DNA of 33,844 nt from JAEZRQ01 sp049294415 (GTDB lineage: Bacteria; Patescibacteriota; Patescibacteriia; Patescibacteriales; UBA12465): contig JBAQCS010000025.1 in NCBI GenBank assembly GCA_049294415.1, forward strand, positions 1-33,844. The letters are read 5' to 3'. Below are positions 17,386-25,091 of the stretch, in pieces; within the stretch, counting starts at the first letter, position 1; every line of letters begins with the position of its first letter. A model generated the notes under the pieces. The model was not told where the DNA came from. It saw nothing but the letters and a program-made list of their open reading frames with translations, and did no database searches. A program made the translations under genes and the position numbers.

Positions 17386-17898
17386 TTAATCTTGCCAAGA
17401 TTTAGAAATTTGAGGACCTTTACTATTTTGGTATTTACCATGGTATAACTCTATCTTCCCAAAAGGCACCCAAAAACTAACTTGGGCTATCAACATATTT
17501 GGATATAAACGCACTGGTAAAGTGGCATATAATTGAAAAGTCGTCATACCGTGAGAGCCTATATCAATTAAATCAGCCGTAACATGTACGAATAAACCCA
17601 TTCTAGCGGTACCTGATTTTCCATGGATTAAAGGAACATAAAAATCACTTCCTATCCTTTCATTAGAATGGCCTAAAACAAAATCTCCCGCCTTTAAAAC
17701 TATTCCCTCTTTTGGAATTTTTATTTCTTCATAAGCTGATTTTATTGTAGGGTCTATCACTTTAGAAGTATATCTAATAATCGTATCTCCTAACGATAAA
17801 TCATAAGAATTGGTAGTAGCTCTGCTCTTATGAAATGGTGAAATTTCAATTTTATTATTTTTAACTTCTTCAATTATTTTTTTACCAGTAAGTATCAT
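17386..17898 (-). CDS. dCTP deaminase-like protein, catalytic Glu replaced by Gln
   Basis: The 170-residue protein follows the Dcd fold from end to end: MILTG start, NSYDLSLG at 30-37, a GKSGTARMGLFVHVTADLID core at 93-112, YPNMLIAQVSF at 132-142 and a YHGKYQNSKGPQISK tail. Dcd enzymes deaminate dCTP to dUTP as trimers with active sites at subunit interfaces. Ser95, Arg99, His105 and Asp112 match conserved positions. The position of the catalytic Glu (LEF in E. coli Dcd) is Gln122 here (FQL), and the first Arg of the R-S-S motif is Lys94. Deamination is therefore doubtful; nucleotide binding or a different reaction is possible. It follows a paralogue by 5 bases and is probably co-translated with it. 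Confidence 0.8.
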   Translation of the reverse strand: MILTGKKIIEEVKNNKIEISPFHKSRATTNSYDLSLGDTIIRYTSKVIDPTIKSAYEEIKIPKEGIVLKAGDFVLGHSNERIGSDFYVPLIHGKSGTARMGLFVHVTADLIDIGSHGMTTFQLYATLPVRLYPNMLIAQVSFWVPFGKIELYHGKYQNSKGPQISKSWQD

Positions 17899-17903
17899 AA
17901 TTT

Positions 17904-18407
17904 TTAATCAAACGATAAATAAGATTCTTGTGGGTGATTTAAAAAACCATATTTTCCATTATACTCTTGCACTACTCCTAAATTTTTCCAAAAAGAAACT
18001 TGGCCGATTACCATTCCTGGATATAACTTAATAGGAAGCACAGCTACAATTTCTAAGGTCCATTTATGCTTAGAAGTGGTGTGACCTAAATTAGCAGCAC
18101 ACTGCAAAAAAAGACCACATCTTCCCACTGAACTTCTCCCAATTAATGACATGGCATACTTGGGACTACCGATTACTTCTTTGGTAGTTGCTAAATACAT
18201 TTGTTTAGATTTCAAAACATATCCATCTTTAGGAATTTTTATCGTCTTAAAAATAGATCGCTTACCATCAAATCTATCAAAAACTTTTAGAGTTGAACCG
18301 AGTCGATAATTATAGCTATTAGGATTAACCTGTTCACTAGAAAAAGGTTTAATAATAATATTACCAGCGGCCACTTCCTCTTTAATTTTACTGCCAGTTA
18401 AAATCAT
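17904..18407 (-). CDS. dCTP deaminase-like protein, diverged paralogue keeping the Glu
   Basis: The 167-residue protein shares the Dcd scaffold and the MILTGxKIxEEV opening with its downstream neighbour. The order is NSYNYRLG at 30-37, GRSSVGRCGLFL at 90-101, TLEIVA at 117-122 (Glu119 at the catalytic Glu position) and YPGMVIGQVSFW at 129-140. Ser92, Ser93 and Arg96 are kept. The segment equivalent to HVTAxxIDPG is lost, reading LQCAANLGHTTSKH, and Asp of NSYD is Asn33. Its losses are thus the reverse of those in the neighbour, which suggests a pair acting together. It lies 4 bases after the methyltransferase gene. Substrate and activity are unknown; plain dCTP deaminase is the alternative. 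Confidence 0.78.
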   Translation of the reverse strand: MILTGSKIKEEVAAGNIIIKPFSSEQVNPNSYNYRLGSTLKVFDRFDGKRSIFKTIKIPKDGYVLKSKQMYLATTKEVIGSPKYAMSLIGRSSVGRCGLFLQCAANLGHTTSKHKWTLEIVAVLPIKLYPGMVIGQVSFWKNLGVVQEYNGKYGFLNHPQESYLSFD

Positions 18408-18411
18408 ATCC

Positions 18412-19218
18412 TTAAAACAATTCTACAAAACGATTAGGATAAATTGATTTTCTATATCTTAAAACTAGAACACTATACATTTGAAAAGGACGCAGGTCAT
18501 TAGACATTTTTTTAACATCATAAAGTCTATTGTACATAGCTTTGTATAAATCTTGATCATTAATTTTTAACATCTTGCAAGCGCGATCTATAGTACATTT
18601 ACAATAATAATGGAGCTCTTCTTCTGTTTCTGGAATTAAATCATTTCTTTCTTCAAAAACAATTTCTAAATTATTATATAACTTCATAATTTCTTTATAC
18701 GAAACGCTAGTTGGCGTAATACCAAAAACTTTTTTGGCTCTTTCTATAAGTGGTTTAGGAATTGTTTTAGTTACATAAAACGGTGAAGCTAAAAGATATC
18801 CGCCATCCTTCATCATGCCTATACAATTATCTAACATTTTATGAGGATCAGGAAAAAAACCAAGAGAAGCTCCAACTACAATATGACTAAATGGTTTTTT
18901 TGTTTTGTACTTGTAGCCATCTATTGCTTGATAAGAAAAATTTATACCAGCAGCATATTTTTTTTGATTATAAACCGCCATCTTTATAGATTTTTCTGAA
19001 AGATCAAAACCCTCTCCGCTACATCCGGATAATAAAGCTAACTCACGTGAAGAAAAACCAGTTGTACAGGCCACTTCTAATAATCTAGATTTTTTATTTA
19101 AACCAGAAAAATTAGCCCATTTTGACAAGGTATTATAAGAGCCGGGAAGAACATTCCACTGGTTAATAAAACCAACAAAATCGGTGTAACTCAAATCTTT
19201 GATTTCTTTAGCTGTCAT
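18412..19218 (-). CDS. class I SAM-dependent methyltransferase
   Basis: The 268-residue protein has a Rossmann methyltransferase core. Motif I is LLEVACTTGFSS (46-57, matching the LDxGCGTG pattern with substitutions), and an acidic residue ends strand 2 (GFDLSE, D72). A motif IV-like strand follows (FSHIVVGASLGFF, about 109-121), then the KDGGYLLAS strand typical of small-molecule methyltransferases. The C-terminal 110 residues are helical and basic and probably form the substrate cap. It overlaps the AlaRS-like gene upstream by 4 bases (ATGA) and precedes the Dcd-like pair by 4 bases, so the four genes are almost certainly co-translated. Substrate unknown. Confidence 0.82.
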   Translation of the reverse strand: MTAKEIKDLSYTDFVGFINQWNVLPGSYNTLSKWANFSGLNKKSRLLEVACTTGFSSRELALLSGCSGEGFDLSEKSIKMAVYNQKKYAAGINFSYQAIDGYKYKTKKPFSHIVVGASLGFFPDPHKMLDNCIGMMKDGGYLLASPFYVTKTIPKPLIERAKKVFGITPTSVSYKEIMKLYNNLEIVFEERNDLIPETEEELHYYCKCTIDRACKMLKINDQDLYKAMYNRLYDVKKMSNDLRPFQMYSVLVLRYRKSIYPNRFVELF

Positions 19219-20297
19219 AAGCTTATATTTTTATTTATTAAACTAACAATTTTATAATAATTATTTTTATGTATATAATCATTCATTTTTTTATCAGCCC
19301 AATCTTGCTTTTTGCCAGATTCTGTCATTCTAAAAATATATTTTTTATAATCGTTTAAAAGTTTTATATCAAATTTTACTTGATTAATTTTTTTTTCTAA
19401 ATAAAAAATAAGTGATTCGATTACCTCTGGTTTTATGTCTATTATACTCCAATTTATATTTCTTATATATGAACAATTTCCATTTTCAAACTCACAAATA
19501 GCATAAACTAGCTCACAATCAACTTTTCTAATAGACGCTTTAGTAGTACTACTAATTTTATTTTTATTAGTCATTAAAGAACTTTCGATAACTGCCCTAA
19601 CGCACGTAATGTCTGATAATTTTTTATTAATATTTTTCCCAAACAAAACTTCGAAGTTATTTTGACAGCCCTTAAGCGTTCCAATACATGATTCAATTCC
19701 AAAACCAAATTCATAGCCAATTATTTTGCCATCTTTAGTTATTTCTACGAAATTTCCTAACTCACGTGATTCATTTTCTAATTTAATAAAAAAAGTAACC
19801 CCTCTGCCCTTAACTCCATCAAAACCGTAATTCCATTTATAGAATTTACCATCAAACTTATCACAAACTAATTCATATTTTTCAGACCAACTACCAACTA
19901 AATCTGACGTTAATTTATTACTATGGATTATGATTTTATTATTAGGTACTCCTAAAATATTTTTTAAGTACTCGGAAATTTCTTCTTGAATTTTACTTAA
20001 TTTAACATCTGGATGAACTAAAATACTAACCATGCGAAAGAATGAAGTAAACGGGCCGTCAAAATTATCACTTACAATATTACGCAACCTAATACAAGGT
20101 TGATAAACAACAAATCCTGGTGACTGATAGGATTTAGTAAAAAATGTTTTTAAAGGAACAATGGTAGCATTAGTAAAAGCGATTGTTTTGTCACGAGTTG
20201 GCATTATCGGTTCTGAGTCGCACAAAATATAACCTTTTGATGTAAAATATTTTAAAAACCCTTTATAAATTTGTTCTACTTCACTAAAGCTAATCAT
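19215..20297 (-). CDS. AlaRS-like class II aminoacyl-tRNA synthetase catalytic domain paralogue
   Basis: The 360-residue protein resembles the catalytic domain of alanyl-tRNA synthetase. FLKYFTSKGY at 14-23 and TIAFTNATIVPLKTFF at 38-53 match the AlaRS opening (FLxFFxxKGH, LLFTNAGMxxFK). QPCIRLRN at 66-73 holds the motif 2 Arg70, and FGFGIES at 197-203 matches motif 3 (TGMGLER). The motif 3 Arg is Ser203, and the FFEML of AlaRS reads FFRMV here. The tRNA-recognition, editing and C-Ala domains of full AlaRS (over 850 residues) are absent. It leads a cassette with a methyltransferase, two Dcd-like proteins and a radical SAM enzyme. It may activate or transfer an amino acid to a non-tRNA acceptor, or be a regulator; both are inference. 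Its composition looks more A/T-rich than the housekeeping neighbours. Confidence 0.78.
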   Translation of the reverse strand: MISFSEVEQIYKGFLKYFTSKGYILCDSEPIMPTRDKTIAFTNATIVPLKTFFTKSYQSPGFVVYQPCIRLRNIVSDNFDGPFTSFFRMVSILVHPDVKLSKIQEEISEYLKNILGVPNNKIIIHSNKLTSDLVGSWSEKYELVCDKFDGKFYKWNYGFDGVKGRGVTFFIKLENESRELGNFVEITKDGKIIGYEFGFGIESCIGTLKGCQNNFEVLFGKNINKKLSDITCVRAVIESSLMTNKNKISSTTKASIRKVDCELVYAICEFENGNCSYIRNINWSIIDIKPEVIESLIFYLEKKINQVKFDIKLLNDYKKYIFRMTESGKKQDWADKKMNDYIHKNNYYKIVSLINKNISL

Positions 20298-20345
20298 ATT
20301 TTTTAAATCGCTAAGCTCTTAAAAAAATAAATACTAAAGCTGAAA

Positions 20346-20351
20346 ATTATA
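20346..20351 (-). promoter_or_regulatory. candidate -10 box for the five-gene cassette
   Basis: A perfect TATAAT on the minus strand would start transcription near 20339, about 42 bases before the AlaRS-like ATG at 20297. The -35 position is an A run and weak. The 8-base palindrome TTGTACAA sits next to it (about 20358-20365) where a regulator could bind. The whole gap 20298-20483 is AT-rich and holds no gene. Confidence 0.4.
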
Positions 20352-20398
20352 CACTGATTGTACAAGATTTTTTATATTTTAACCAATTATAGACAATT

Positions 20399-20432
20399 AA
20401 AAAAAGTTATTACATTTTAAATAACCCTTTTT
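20399..20432 (-). terminator. probable terminator of the exonuclease III gene
   Basis: On the minus strand AAAAAGGGTTAT (20421-20432) pairs over its whole length with ATAACTTTTTTT (20399-20410), allowing two G-U pairs, around a 10-base loop. The second arm ends in seven T, which can act as the U-tract. The stem is AU-rich, so termination may be partial. Confidence 0.5.
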
Positions 20433-20450
20433 AGCTAATAATGAAATAAA

Positions 20451-20472
20451 TATCAACAGGTTATCAACAGGT
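20451..20472. repeat. perfect 11-base tandem repeat with DnaA-box-like sequence
   Basis: TATCAACAGGT occurs twice back to back (20451-20461 and 20462-20472). TTATCAACA in the second copy is one base from the DnaA box TTATCCACA, and the next bases on the other strand read TTTATCCACT, another near match. It lies between the xth stop codon and its terminator. No dnaA, dnaN or other origin marker is in the window. Confidence 0.6.
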
Positions 20473-20483
20473 AGTGGATAAAC

Positions 20484-21248
20484 CTAAAGTTCAACCCCTA
20501 CTGGACAATGATCTGAACCCAATATTTTGTCTAATATATAAGATTTTTTTACTTTTTTAAGCATTTTTTTGGAAGTGCAAAAATAATCAATTCTCCACCC
20601 AATATTACGATTTCTAGCAAACGATTGATAACTCCACCAAGAATACTGGATTTTATCACCATTCAAGGCTCTAAAAGTATCAATAAAGCCATCCTTTAAA
20701 AACTCATCCATCCAAGCACATTCTTCGATAGTATAGCCGGCACTACCCACATTTTCTTTAGGGCGAGCCAAATCAATAGCCTGATGAGCCACATTAAAAT
20801 CACCACAAATTATTACTGGCTTTTTCTTTTCTAGCTTCTTTAGATGAGCTTGTAAATCAGCGTTAAATTCTAACTTATAGTTTAAACGAGACAATTCGCG
20901 ATTAGAATTAGGAAAATAACAGTTAACTAGATAAAAATTAGTAAATTCAGCTATTTGAGTTCGTCCTTCATCATCAAAACGATCTTGTCCAAAACCATTT
21001 TGAACTTTGGCCTTATCTTCTAAACCTTCTCTAACCAAGATAGCTGTACCGCTATACCCAGGTCTTTTAGCACAATTCCAATATTCAATATAACCAGGGA
21101 AATCTAATTTAGCGTCGTCTTTACTGCTTTCTGAAATTTTTACCTCCTGCAAACACAAAATATCCGGTTTTTCACTGACTAAAAAATCTAAGAAATTTTT
21201 CTTCATCACCGCCCTAATTCCATTTACATTCCAAGAGATAATCTTCAT
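20484..21248 (-). CDS. xth: exodeoxyribonuclease III / AP endonuclease
   Basis: ExoIII cleaves DNA at abasic sites and removes 3' blocking groups in base-excision repair. I start it at the ATG at 21246-21248 (MKIISWNVNGIRA), the standard family N-terminus; an upstream in-frame ATG at 21308 would add 20 hydrophobic residues unlike the family. The 254-residue protein has the Asn of WNVNG, the metal-binding Glu in LQEVK, GDFNVAH, WRIDYF and the C-terminal GSDHCPVGVEL with the catalytic His. Its length is typical. It is transcribed away from the DsbA/Por operon and followed by a weak hairpin terminator. Confidence 0.95.
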   Translation of the reverse strand: MKIISWNVNGIRAVMKKNFLDFLVSEKPDILCLQEVKISESSKDDAKLDFPGYIEYWNCAKRPGYSGTAILVREGLEDKAKVQNGFGQDRFDDEGRTQIAEFTNFYLVNCYFPNSNRELSRLNYKLEFNADLQAHLKKLEKKKPVIICGDFNVAHQAIDLARPKENVGSAGYTIEECAWMDEFLKDGFIDTFRALNGDKIQYSWWSYQSFARNRNIGWRIDYFCTSKKMLKKVKKSYILDKILGSDHCPVGVEL

Positions 21249-21270
21249 AGTTTTTTTTCGGTAAATTATG

Positions 21271-21276
21271 TATAAT
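21271..21276 (+). promoter_or_regulatory. candidate -10 box of the DsbA-Por-pilin operon
   Basis: A perfect TATAAT lies 35 bases before the ATG at 21311, in the 62-base divergent gap between xth and the plus-strand operon. The -35 region is T-rich and not convincing. A weaker TATACA/CATAAT on the other strand could serve xth. Confidence 0.35.
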
Positions 21277-21310
21277 AAAAGTATAAAGAAAAAGAGTAAA
21301 ACATTCAATT

Positions 21311-22084
21311 ATGCCGCTTGATTTAGCTAACATGAATTTAGAAGAAAGGGCCAAATATTTGGAACTTAAGGAGCGCTATAAAAAGAAACTACTACCTTGG
21401 TATAAAAGATGGTGGGGGGTAGTTATTTTAGTTATCTTGGCTCTTGTTTTATTATTAGCAGCTATTAGTAGTTTTTATATTTTAGATAAAGTTAAAGAAA
21501 TAAAGACTGAAACTACTTCCACTCAAACTGTTGACATGACCGCAGCTGCTAAATCAGCTGTTAACGGTATTGGTACTAATTATTCTTTAGGGCCAAAAGA
21601 CGCACCTTTAACTATTATTGAATTTTCAGACTTCGCCTGCCCTTTTTGTCAAAAAGCTCACGGTATTTTAAAAGATATCAACAAAAAATATCCTAAACAG
21701 GTTAGAATTGTTTTTAGAGATATGCCTCTACATTCTAACTCCACGGAATTAGCCTTAGCTGCCAGATGTGTTGGCGAACAAGGTAAATTCTGGGAAATAC
21801 ATGATTTACTGTTTGAAAATCAAACTAGCTTAACTGCTACTGGAGCCGAACTTACAACTCTACTCGAGAGTTTAGTTGGCACACTAGGGATTAATCAAGA
21901 AGCCTATATTAAATGTTACTCTGACAAAAAATATTTATCAGACATTGGCACTGATTTTGGTGATGGCACCGCCTTACAATTAGTGGGAACTCCGACTTGG
22001 TTTCTAAATTATAAAAGAATATCTGGTTATATTCCTGAAGAAGATTTTTTAGCTATTGTTGAGGGTTTATTAAATACCAAATAA
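21311..22084 (+). CDS. membrane-anchored DsbA-family thiol:disulfide oxidoreductase
   Basis: The 257-residue protein has a charged cytoplasmic head (1-34, with two Trp at the membrane border), one membrane helix at about 36-57, and an extracytoplasmic thioredoxin-fold domain. The active site is C110-P-F-C113 in FSDFACPFCQKAHG, and the cis-proline loop is VGTPTWFLN (Pro228). CPFC with an inserted helical domain is the DsbA/DsbG-like (Thioredoxin_4) pattern, which usually oxidises exported proteins. A second Cys pair (C153, C202) lies in the helical insertion. It opens an operon encoding two pilin-like proteins, one with 18 cysteines in its tail, and lies near a giant Cys-rich protein, so these are likely clients. 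The client link is inferred. Confidence 0.9.
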   Translation: MPLDLANMNLEERAKYLELKERYKKKLLPWYKRWWGVVILVILALVLLLAAISSFYILDKVKEIKTETTSTQTVDMTAAAKSAVNGIGTNYSLGPKDAPLTIIEFSDFACPFCQKAHGILKDINKKYPKQVRIVFRDMPLHSNSTELALAARCVGEQGKFWEIHDLLFENQTSLTATGAELTTLLESLVGTLGINQEAYIKCYSDKKYLSDIGTDFGDGTALQLVGTPTWFLNYKRISGYIPEEDFLAIVEGLLNTK

Positions 22085-22086
22085 AA

Positions 22087-22683
22087 ATGAAAAATCATTG
22101 CTTACAAATTAGAGTTCATGGTCGTGGTGGACAAGGAGTTGTTACTGCGGCCGAGTTAATTGCTCTAGCTGCTTTTTATGATAATAAAGAGTCACAAGCT
22201 TTTCCTTTTTTCGGTGTAGAAAGAAGCGGCGCGCCGATTATGGCTTTTGCCAGAATCTCTAATAATATAATTAAAACTAGGGAACGTGTTTACTTCCCTG
22301 ACTTTTTAATTATTCAAGATGCTACTCTACTAGACGAAGATGATATTTTAAATGGTAGCCATAGCTCCACTAAAATACTAGTGAACTCTACTGAAGACAC
22401 TCAAGCTATTTGGAATAAATTAAAAGAGGCTTGCAAAAGGAATAAACAAAAATTAGTTATCAAGCCAGAAAATATTTTTGCCTGTCGAGCTACTGAAATT
22501 GCCATGGAAATAATTGGCAAGAATATTGTAAATACTGTTATCTTAGGTGCTCTCGCTAAAAATAGTGATTTATTTTCTATCTCAGCTCTTAAAAAAGCTG
22601 TGACTGAAAAATTTGCTGACAAAGGAAAAGCTATTTTACAAAAAAATATTACCGCGATTTTAAAAATATATGAAAACAAATAG
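22087..22683 (+). CDS. porG: 2-oxoacid:ferredoxin oxidoreductase, gamma subunit
   Basis: The gamma subunit of the pyruvate/2-oxoacid:ferredoxin oxidoreductase complex, which oxidatively decarboxylates a 2-oxoacid to acyl-CoA and reduces ferredoxin. The 198-residue protein has the family N-terminus RVHGRGGQGVVTAAELIA (9-26) and the FGVERSGAPIMAFARI segment (42-57). It starts 2 bases after the dsbA-like stop and overlaps the delta subunit by 14 bases. The gene order gamma-delta-alpha-beta is that of four-subunit archaeal-type Por enzymes. The preferred 2-oxoacid cannot be told from sequence. Confidence 0.93.
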   Translation: MKNHCLQIRVHGRGGQGVVTAAELIALAAFYDNKESQAFPFFGVERSGAPIMAFARISNNIIKTRERVYFPDFLIIQDATLLDEDDILNGSHSSTKILVNSTEDTQAIWNKLKEACKRNKQKLVIKPENIFACRATEIAMEIIGKNIVNTVILGALAKNSDLFSISALKKAVTEKFADKGKAILQKNITAILKIYENK

Positions 22684-22933
22684 TTTACCATCATCTTCAC
22701 ATAATAATAAGACTGGCACTTGGCGCGTCTTTAAGCCTGTAACTGATTATAATATTTGTATCGGTTGTTCATTATGCGCTAAATTTTGTCCTGACGCCTG
22801 CATAGATATGGAAGTAAAAAAAGACTTTGGCAATAAATTAAAACCTGTAACTGATTATGATTATTGTAAAGGTTGCGGTTTATGCGCTAAAGAATGTCCA
22901 GTCAAGGCTATAAAAATGGAAAAAGATTATTAA
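22670..22933 (+). CDS. porD: 2-oxoacid:ferredoxin oxidoreductase, delta (ferredoxin-like) subunit
   Basis: The 87-residue protein carries two complete [4Fe-4S] motifs: C30-x2-C33-x2-C36-x3-C40-P and C66-x2-C69-x2-C72-x3-C76-P. It is the electron-transfer subunit of the Por complex. The two halves look like an internal duplication, since KPVTDY precedes each motif. The only available ATG lies inside porG, giving a 14-base overlap and probable translational coupling. The alpha gene starts one base after its stop. Confidence 0.95.
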   Translation: MKTNSLPSSSHNNKTGTWRVFKPVTDYNICIGCSLCAKFCPDACIDMEVKKDFGNKLKPVTDYDYCKGCGLCAKECPVKAIKMEKDY

Positions 22934-22934
22934 T

Positions 22935-24062
22935 ATGAATAATAAAAAACAATTCTTGGAGGGGTCGCGCGCCATTGCACTAACTATTAAAGCACTTAAA
23001 CCAGCCGTAGTCAGTGCTTATCCTATTACACCACAAACTCATATTGTGGAGGATTTAGCTAAATTTAAATCCGATGAAAAAGTTTCCTATGAATACGTTT
23101 TAGCTGAGAGCGAATTTGCTGCCGCTTCTATTGTATTAGGAGCTAGTGCCACTGGTGCTAGGACTTATAGCGCTACTAGTTCTCAAGGTTTATTACTCAT
23201 GACTGAGGTCCTTTATAATATTTCTGGTATGAGATTACCAGTAGTAATGACTGTAGCTAATCGCGCTATTTCCGCTCCAATTAATATTTGGAATGACCAC
23301 TCTGATATTATGGCCGTTCGCGATATAGGGGCTATTATGTTTTTTGCTGAAACTCACCAAGAAGCTATTAATCAACATATTTTAGCTTATAAACTGGCAG
23401 AGCACTTGAGTTTACCAGCTTTAATTAACGTGGATGGCTTTATCTTAACTCACTCTTATGAATCCTGTGAGATTCCAGCGACTAATCTAATTACTAAATT
23501 TTTACCACCTTATCAAGCTAAAAAAGGAGAATTTTTAGATCCTAAAAATCCAATTACCATGGGTACTTTTGTTAGTCCACAATATTATTCAACTTTTAGA
23601 AATAAATTACAGCAAGATTTACTGGGTAGTTTAAAATTAATTAATAAAGAATATTTGGCTTGGAAAAAAATATTTAAAACTGATAAGCCAGACAAAAAAA
23701 TTATTATAGATAATGGTTGGTTTGAATATTATGGTAAAAAAAATGCCAAAACCATTATAGCGGCCATGGGTTCTATGTGCGGAACCATCAAAGAAGCAAT
23801 TGATGAGGTGGGTGGTGACGTGGCTGTTTTAAAAATTCGTTGTTTTAGACCTTTCCCCGGCGAGGAAATTCGTCGCGCTGTTAAAAACGCTAAAAAAATT
23901 ATTATTTTAGAAAAAGCTTTAAGTCTAGGGGCTCAAGCTCCTTTGTTTAGTGACTTAGCTAGCGCTTTATACGGCGAAAAAATAAAGTTGGTCTCACATG
24001 TTATCGGATTAGGTGGTGAAGATATAACTGAAAAACAAATAATTAAAATTATTAAGGCTTAA
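22935..24062 (+). CDS. porA: 2-oxoacid:ferredoxin oxidoreductase, alpha subunit
   Basis: The 375-residue protein has the Por alpha signatures: SAYPITPQTHIVEDLA near 27-42, an AESEFAAASIVLGAS segment near 58-72, the SSQGLLLMTEVLYN loop, and ANRAISAPINIWNDHSD. The C-terminal domain (from about 255) reads AMGSMCGTIKEAI, then LKIRCFRPFPGEEI, the usual pyrimidine-site-independent domain II. Together with the beta subunit it forms the TPP-dependent active site. The length is normal. The expected partner porB does not follow directly: a pilin-like gene starts one base after the porA stop. Confidence 0.94.
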   Translation: MNNKKQFLEGSRAIALTIKALKPAVVSAYPITPQTHIVEDLAKFKSDEKVSYEYVLAESEFAAASIVLGASATGARTYSATSSQGLLLMTEVLYNISGMRLPVVMTVANRAISAPINIWNDHSDIMAVRDIGAIMFFAETHQEAINQHILAYKLAEHLSLPALINVDGFILTHSYESCEIPATNLITKFLPPYQAKKGEFLDPKNPITMGTFVSPQYYSTFRNKLQQDLLGSLKLINKEYLAWKKIFKTDKPDKKIIIDNGWFEYYGKKNAKTIIAAMGSMCGTIKEAIDEVGGDVAVLKIRCFRPFPGEEIRRAVKNAKKIIILEKALSLGAQAPLFSDLASALYGEKIKLVSHVIGLGGEDITEKQIIKIIKA

Positions 24063-24063
24063 T

Positions 24064-25089
24064 ATGAAAAATTTTAAAAAAATTTGGCTAGCTAGTTTTT
24101 TAAGTATATATCTACTGGCTGGTTTATTATTATTTGTTCCTACTCCATCTTATGCAGAGGATAGCATTTTTGATGTTGATACTAATGTTAATTTCACACC
24201 TCAAATTAGTATTCCAGATTCTGAATTTAAAACCACGGAAAAAGTAGCGGTGGGAACTACTGGGATAAACGAACAAGGCAACAGGGTTGTAAGTAGTGAT
24301 TTACTAGCTAAATATATTAATGCTTTCTATAAATGGGGTTTAAGTATTGCTTCAGTAATTTCAGTACTTACCTTAATGGCGGCTGGCATTATGTGGATAG
24401 TATCACGTGGTGATAGTGGCATGATCAATAAAGCTAAAAGTTTAATGGCCGGCAGCTTAACTGGCATAGCCTTACTAGTTAGTGCTTGGTTTATTTTAAA
24501 TACTATTAATCCTAATTTAACAAGATTACCAGCTATTGAATTAGAAACTGTCAGTTATAAAGAAATAACTAATGATTTTATACAAAATGAATCTGATTTG
24601 CCAGCTGACACTGAAATAAAATATAAATGTTTAGGTGCCGACATGACCTGTTTAGACACTGTTCCGCCTTCTACACAATTAGACCTATCGATTTGTTACA
24701 ATAAATTTGGTCGTAATTTTTCCTGCTCAGGACCAACCCCTCAAAAAGCTTGCTGTGCTATCAGTCAAACTATTACCGATCAGTTAAATAAAAAATGTGA
24801 AGGAAAAGCTGAGGGAACTCCTTGCCAGGCTACATTAACTAGCTCTCCAAACAGCGGCTGGTGTCATGATAATAAATGTGACGGCGAGAAAGTTTGTTGT
24901 CAGTGTGGAGAAGGAGATGTATTAGTTGGTCTTTATGTTTACGCTTCCTGTAGAAATGATTTGACTGTTTTACAATGCACTGAATGGTGCACTAATGGAG
25001 TAGTTGGGTCAGGAATTAAACTATATTCCGGAGGAAGCGATAATTACACTTGTAGCGGTGGTATGTATAGTTACTGCAATAAAAAATAA
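24064..25089 (+). CDS. T4SS pilin-like protein with Cys-rich C-terminal tail
   Basis: The 341-residue protein has a signal peptide (1-31, ending SYAED) and a core of two membrane helices at about 88-112 and 124-147. Between them lies a short basic loop, and IVSRGDSGMINKAKSLMAGS spans the loop border. This is the pattern of the pilin-like (VirB2/TrbC-related) proteins common in Patescibacteria. The tail (189-338) holds 18 cysteines, including CC pairs at 230/231 and 278/279, and has no domain I recognise. Its core closely resembles the protein two genes downstream. It sits between porA and porB with gaps of 1 and 2 bases. The tail could be a surface-exposed disulfide-bonded cap formed with help of the DsbA-like protein. 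Confidence 0.83.
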   Translation: MKNFKKIWLASFLSIYLLAGLLLFVPTPSYAEDSIFDVDTNVNFTPQISIPDSEFKTTEKVAVGTTGINEQGNRVVSSDLLAKYINAFYKWGLSIASVISVLTLMAAGIMWIVSRGDSGMINKAKSLMAGSLTGIALLVSAWFILNTINPNLTRLPAIELETVSYKEITNDFIQNESDLPADTEIKYKCLGADMTCLDTVPPSTQLDLSICYNKFGRNFSCSGPTPQKACCAISQTITDQLNKKCEGKAEGTPCQATLTSSPNSGWCHDNKCDGEKVCCQCGEGDVLVGLYVYASCRNDLTVLQCTEWCTNGVVGSGIKLYSGGSDNYTCSGGMYSYCNKK

Positions 25090-25091
25090 AT

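Noticed and set aside
19215..19218. UGA recoded as an amino acid, as in some CPR lineages
   Set aside because: TGA serves as the stop of the AlaRS-like gene in an ATGA overlap, and the genes read cleanly with the standard bacterial code.
20440..20490. Replication origin
   Set aside because: Only imperfect DnaA-like sites are present, without dnaA, dnaN, rpmH or an unwinding-element context nearby.
21249..21308. N-terminal extension of exonuclease III (20 hydrophobic residues)
   Set aside because: The family starts at MKIISWNVNG; the extension uses AT-rich intergenic DNA and would place a membrane helix on a cytoplasmic DNA repair enzyme.
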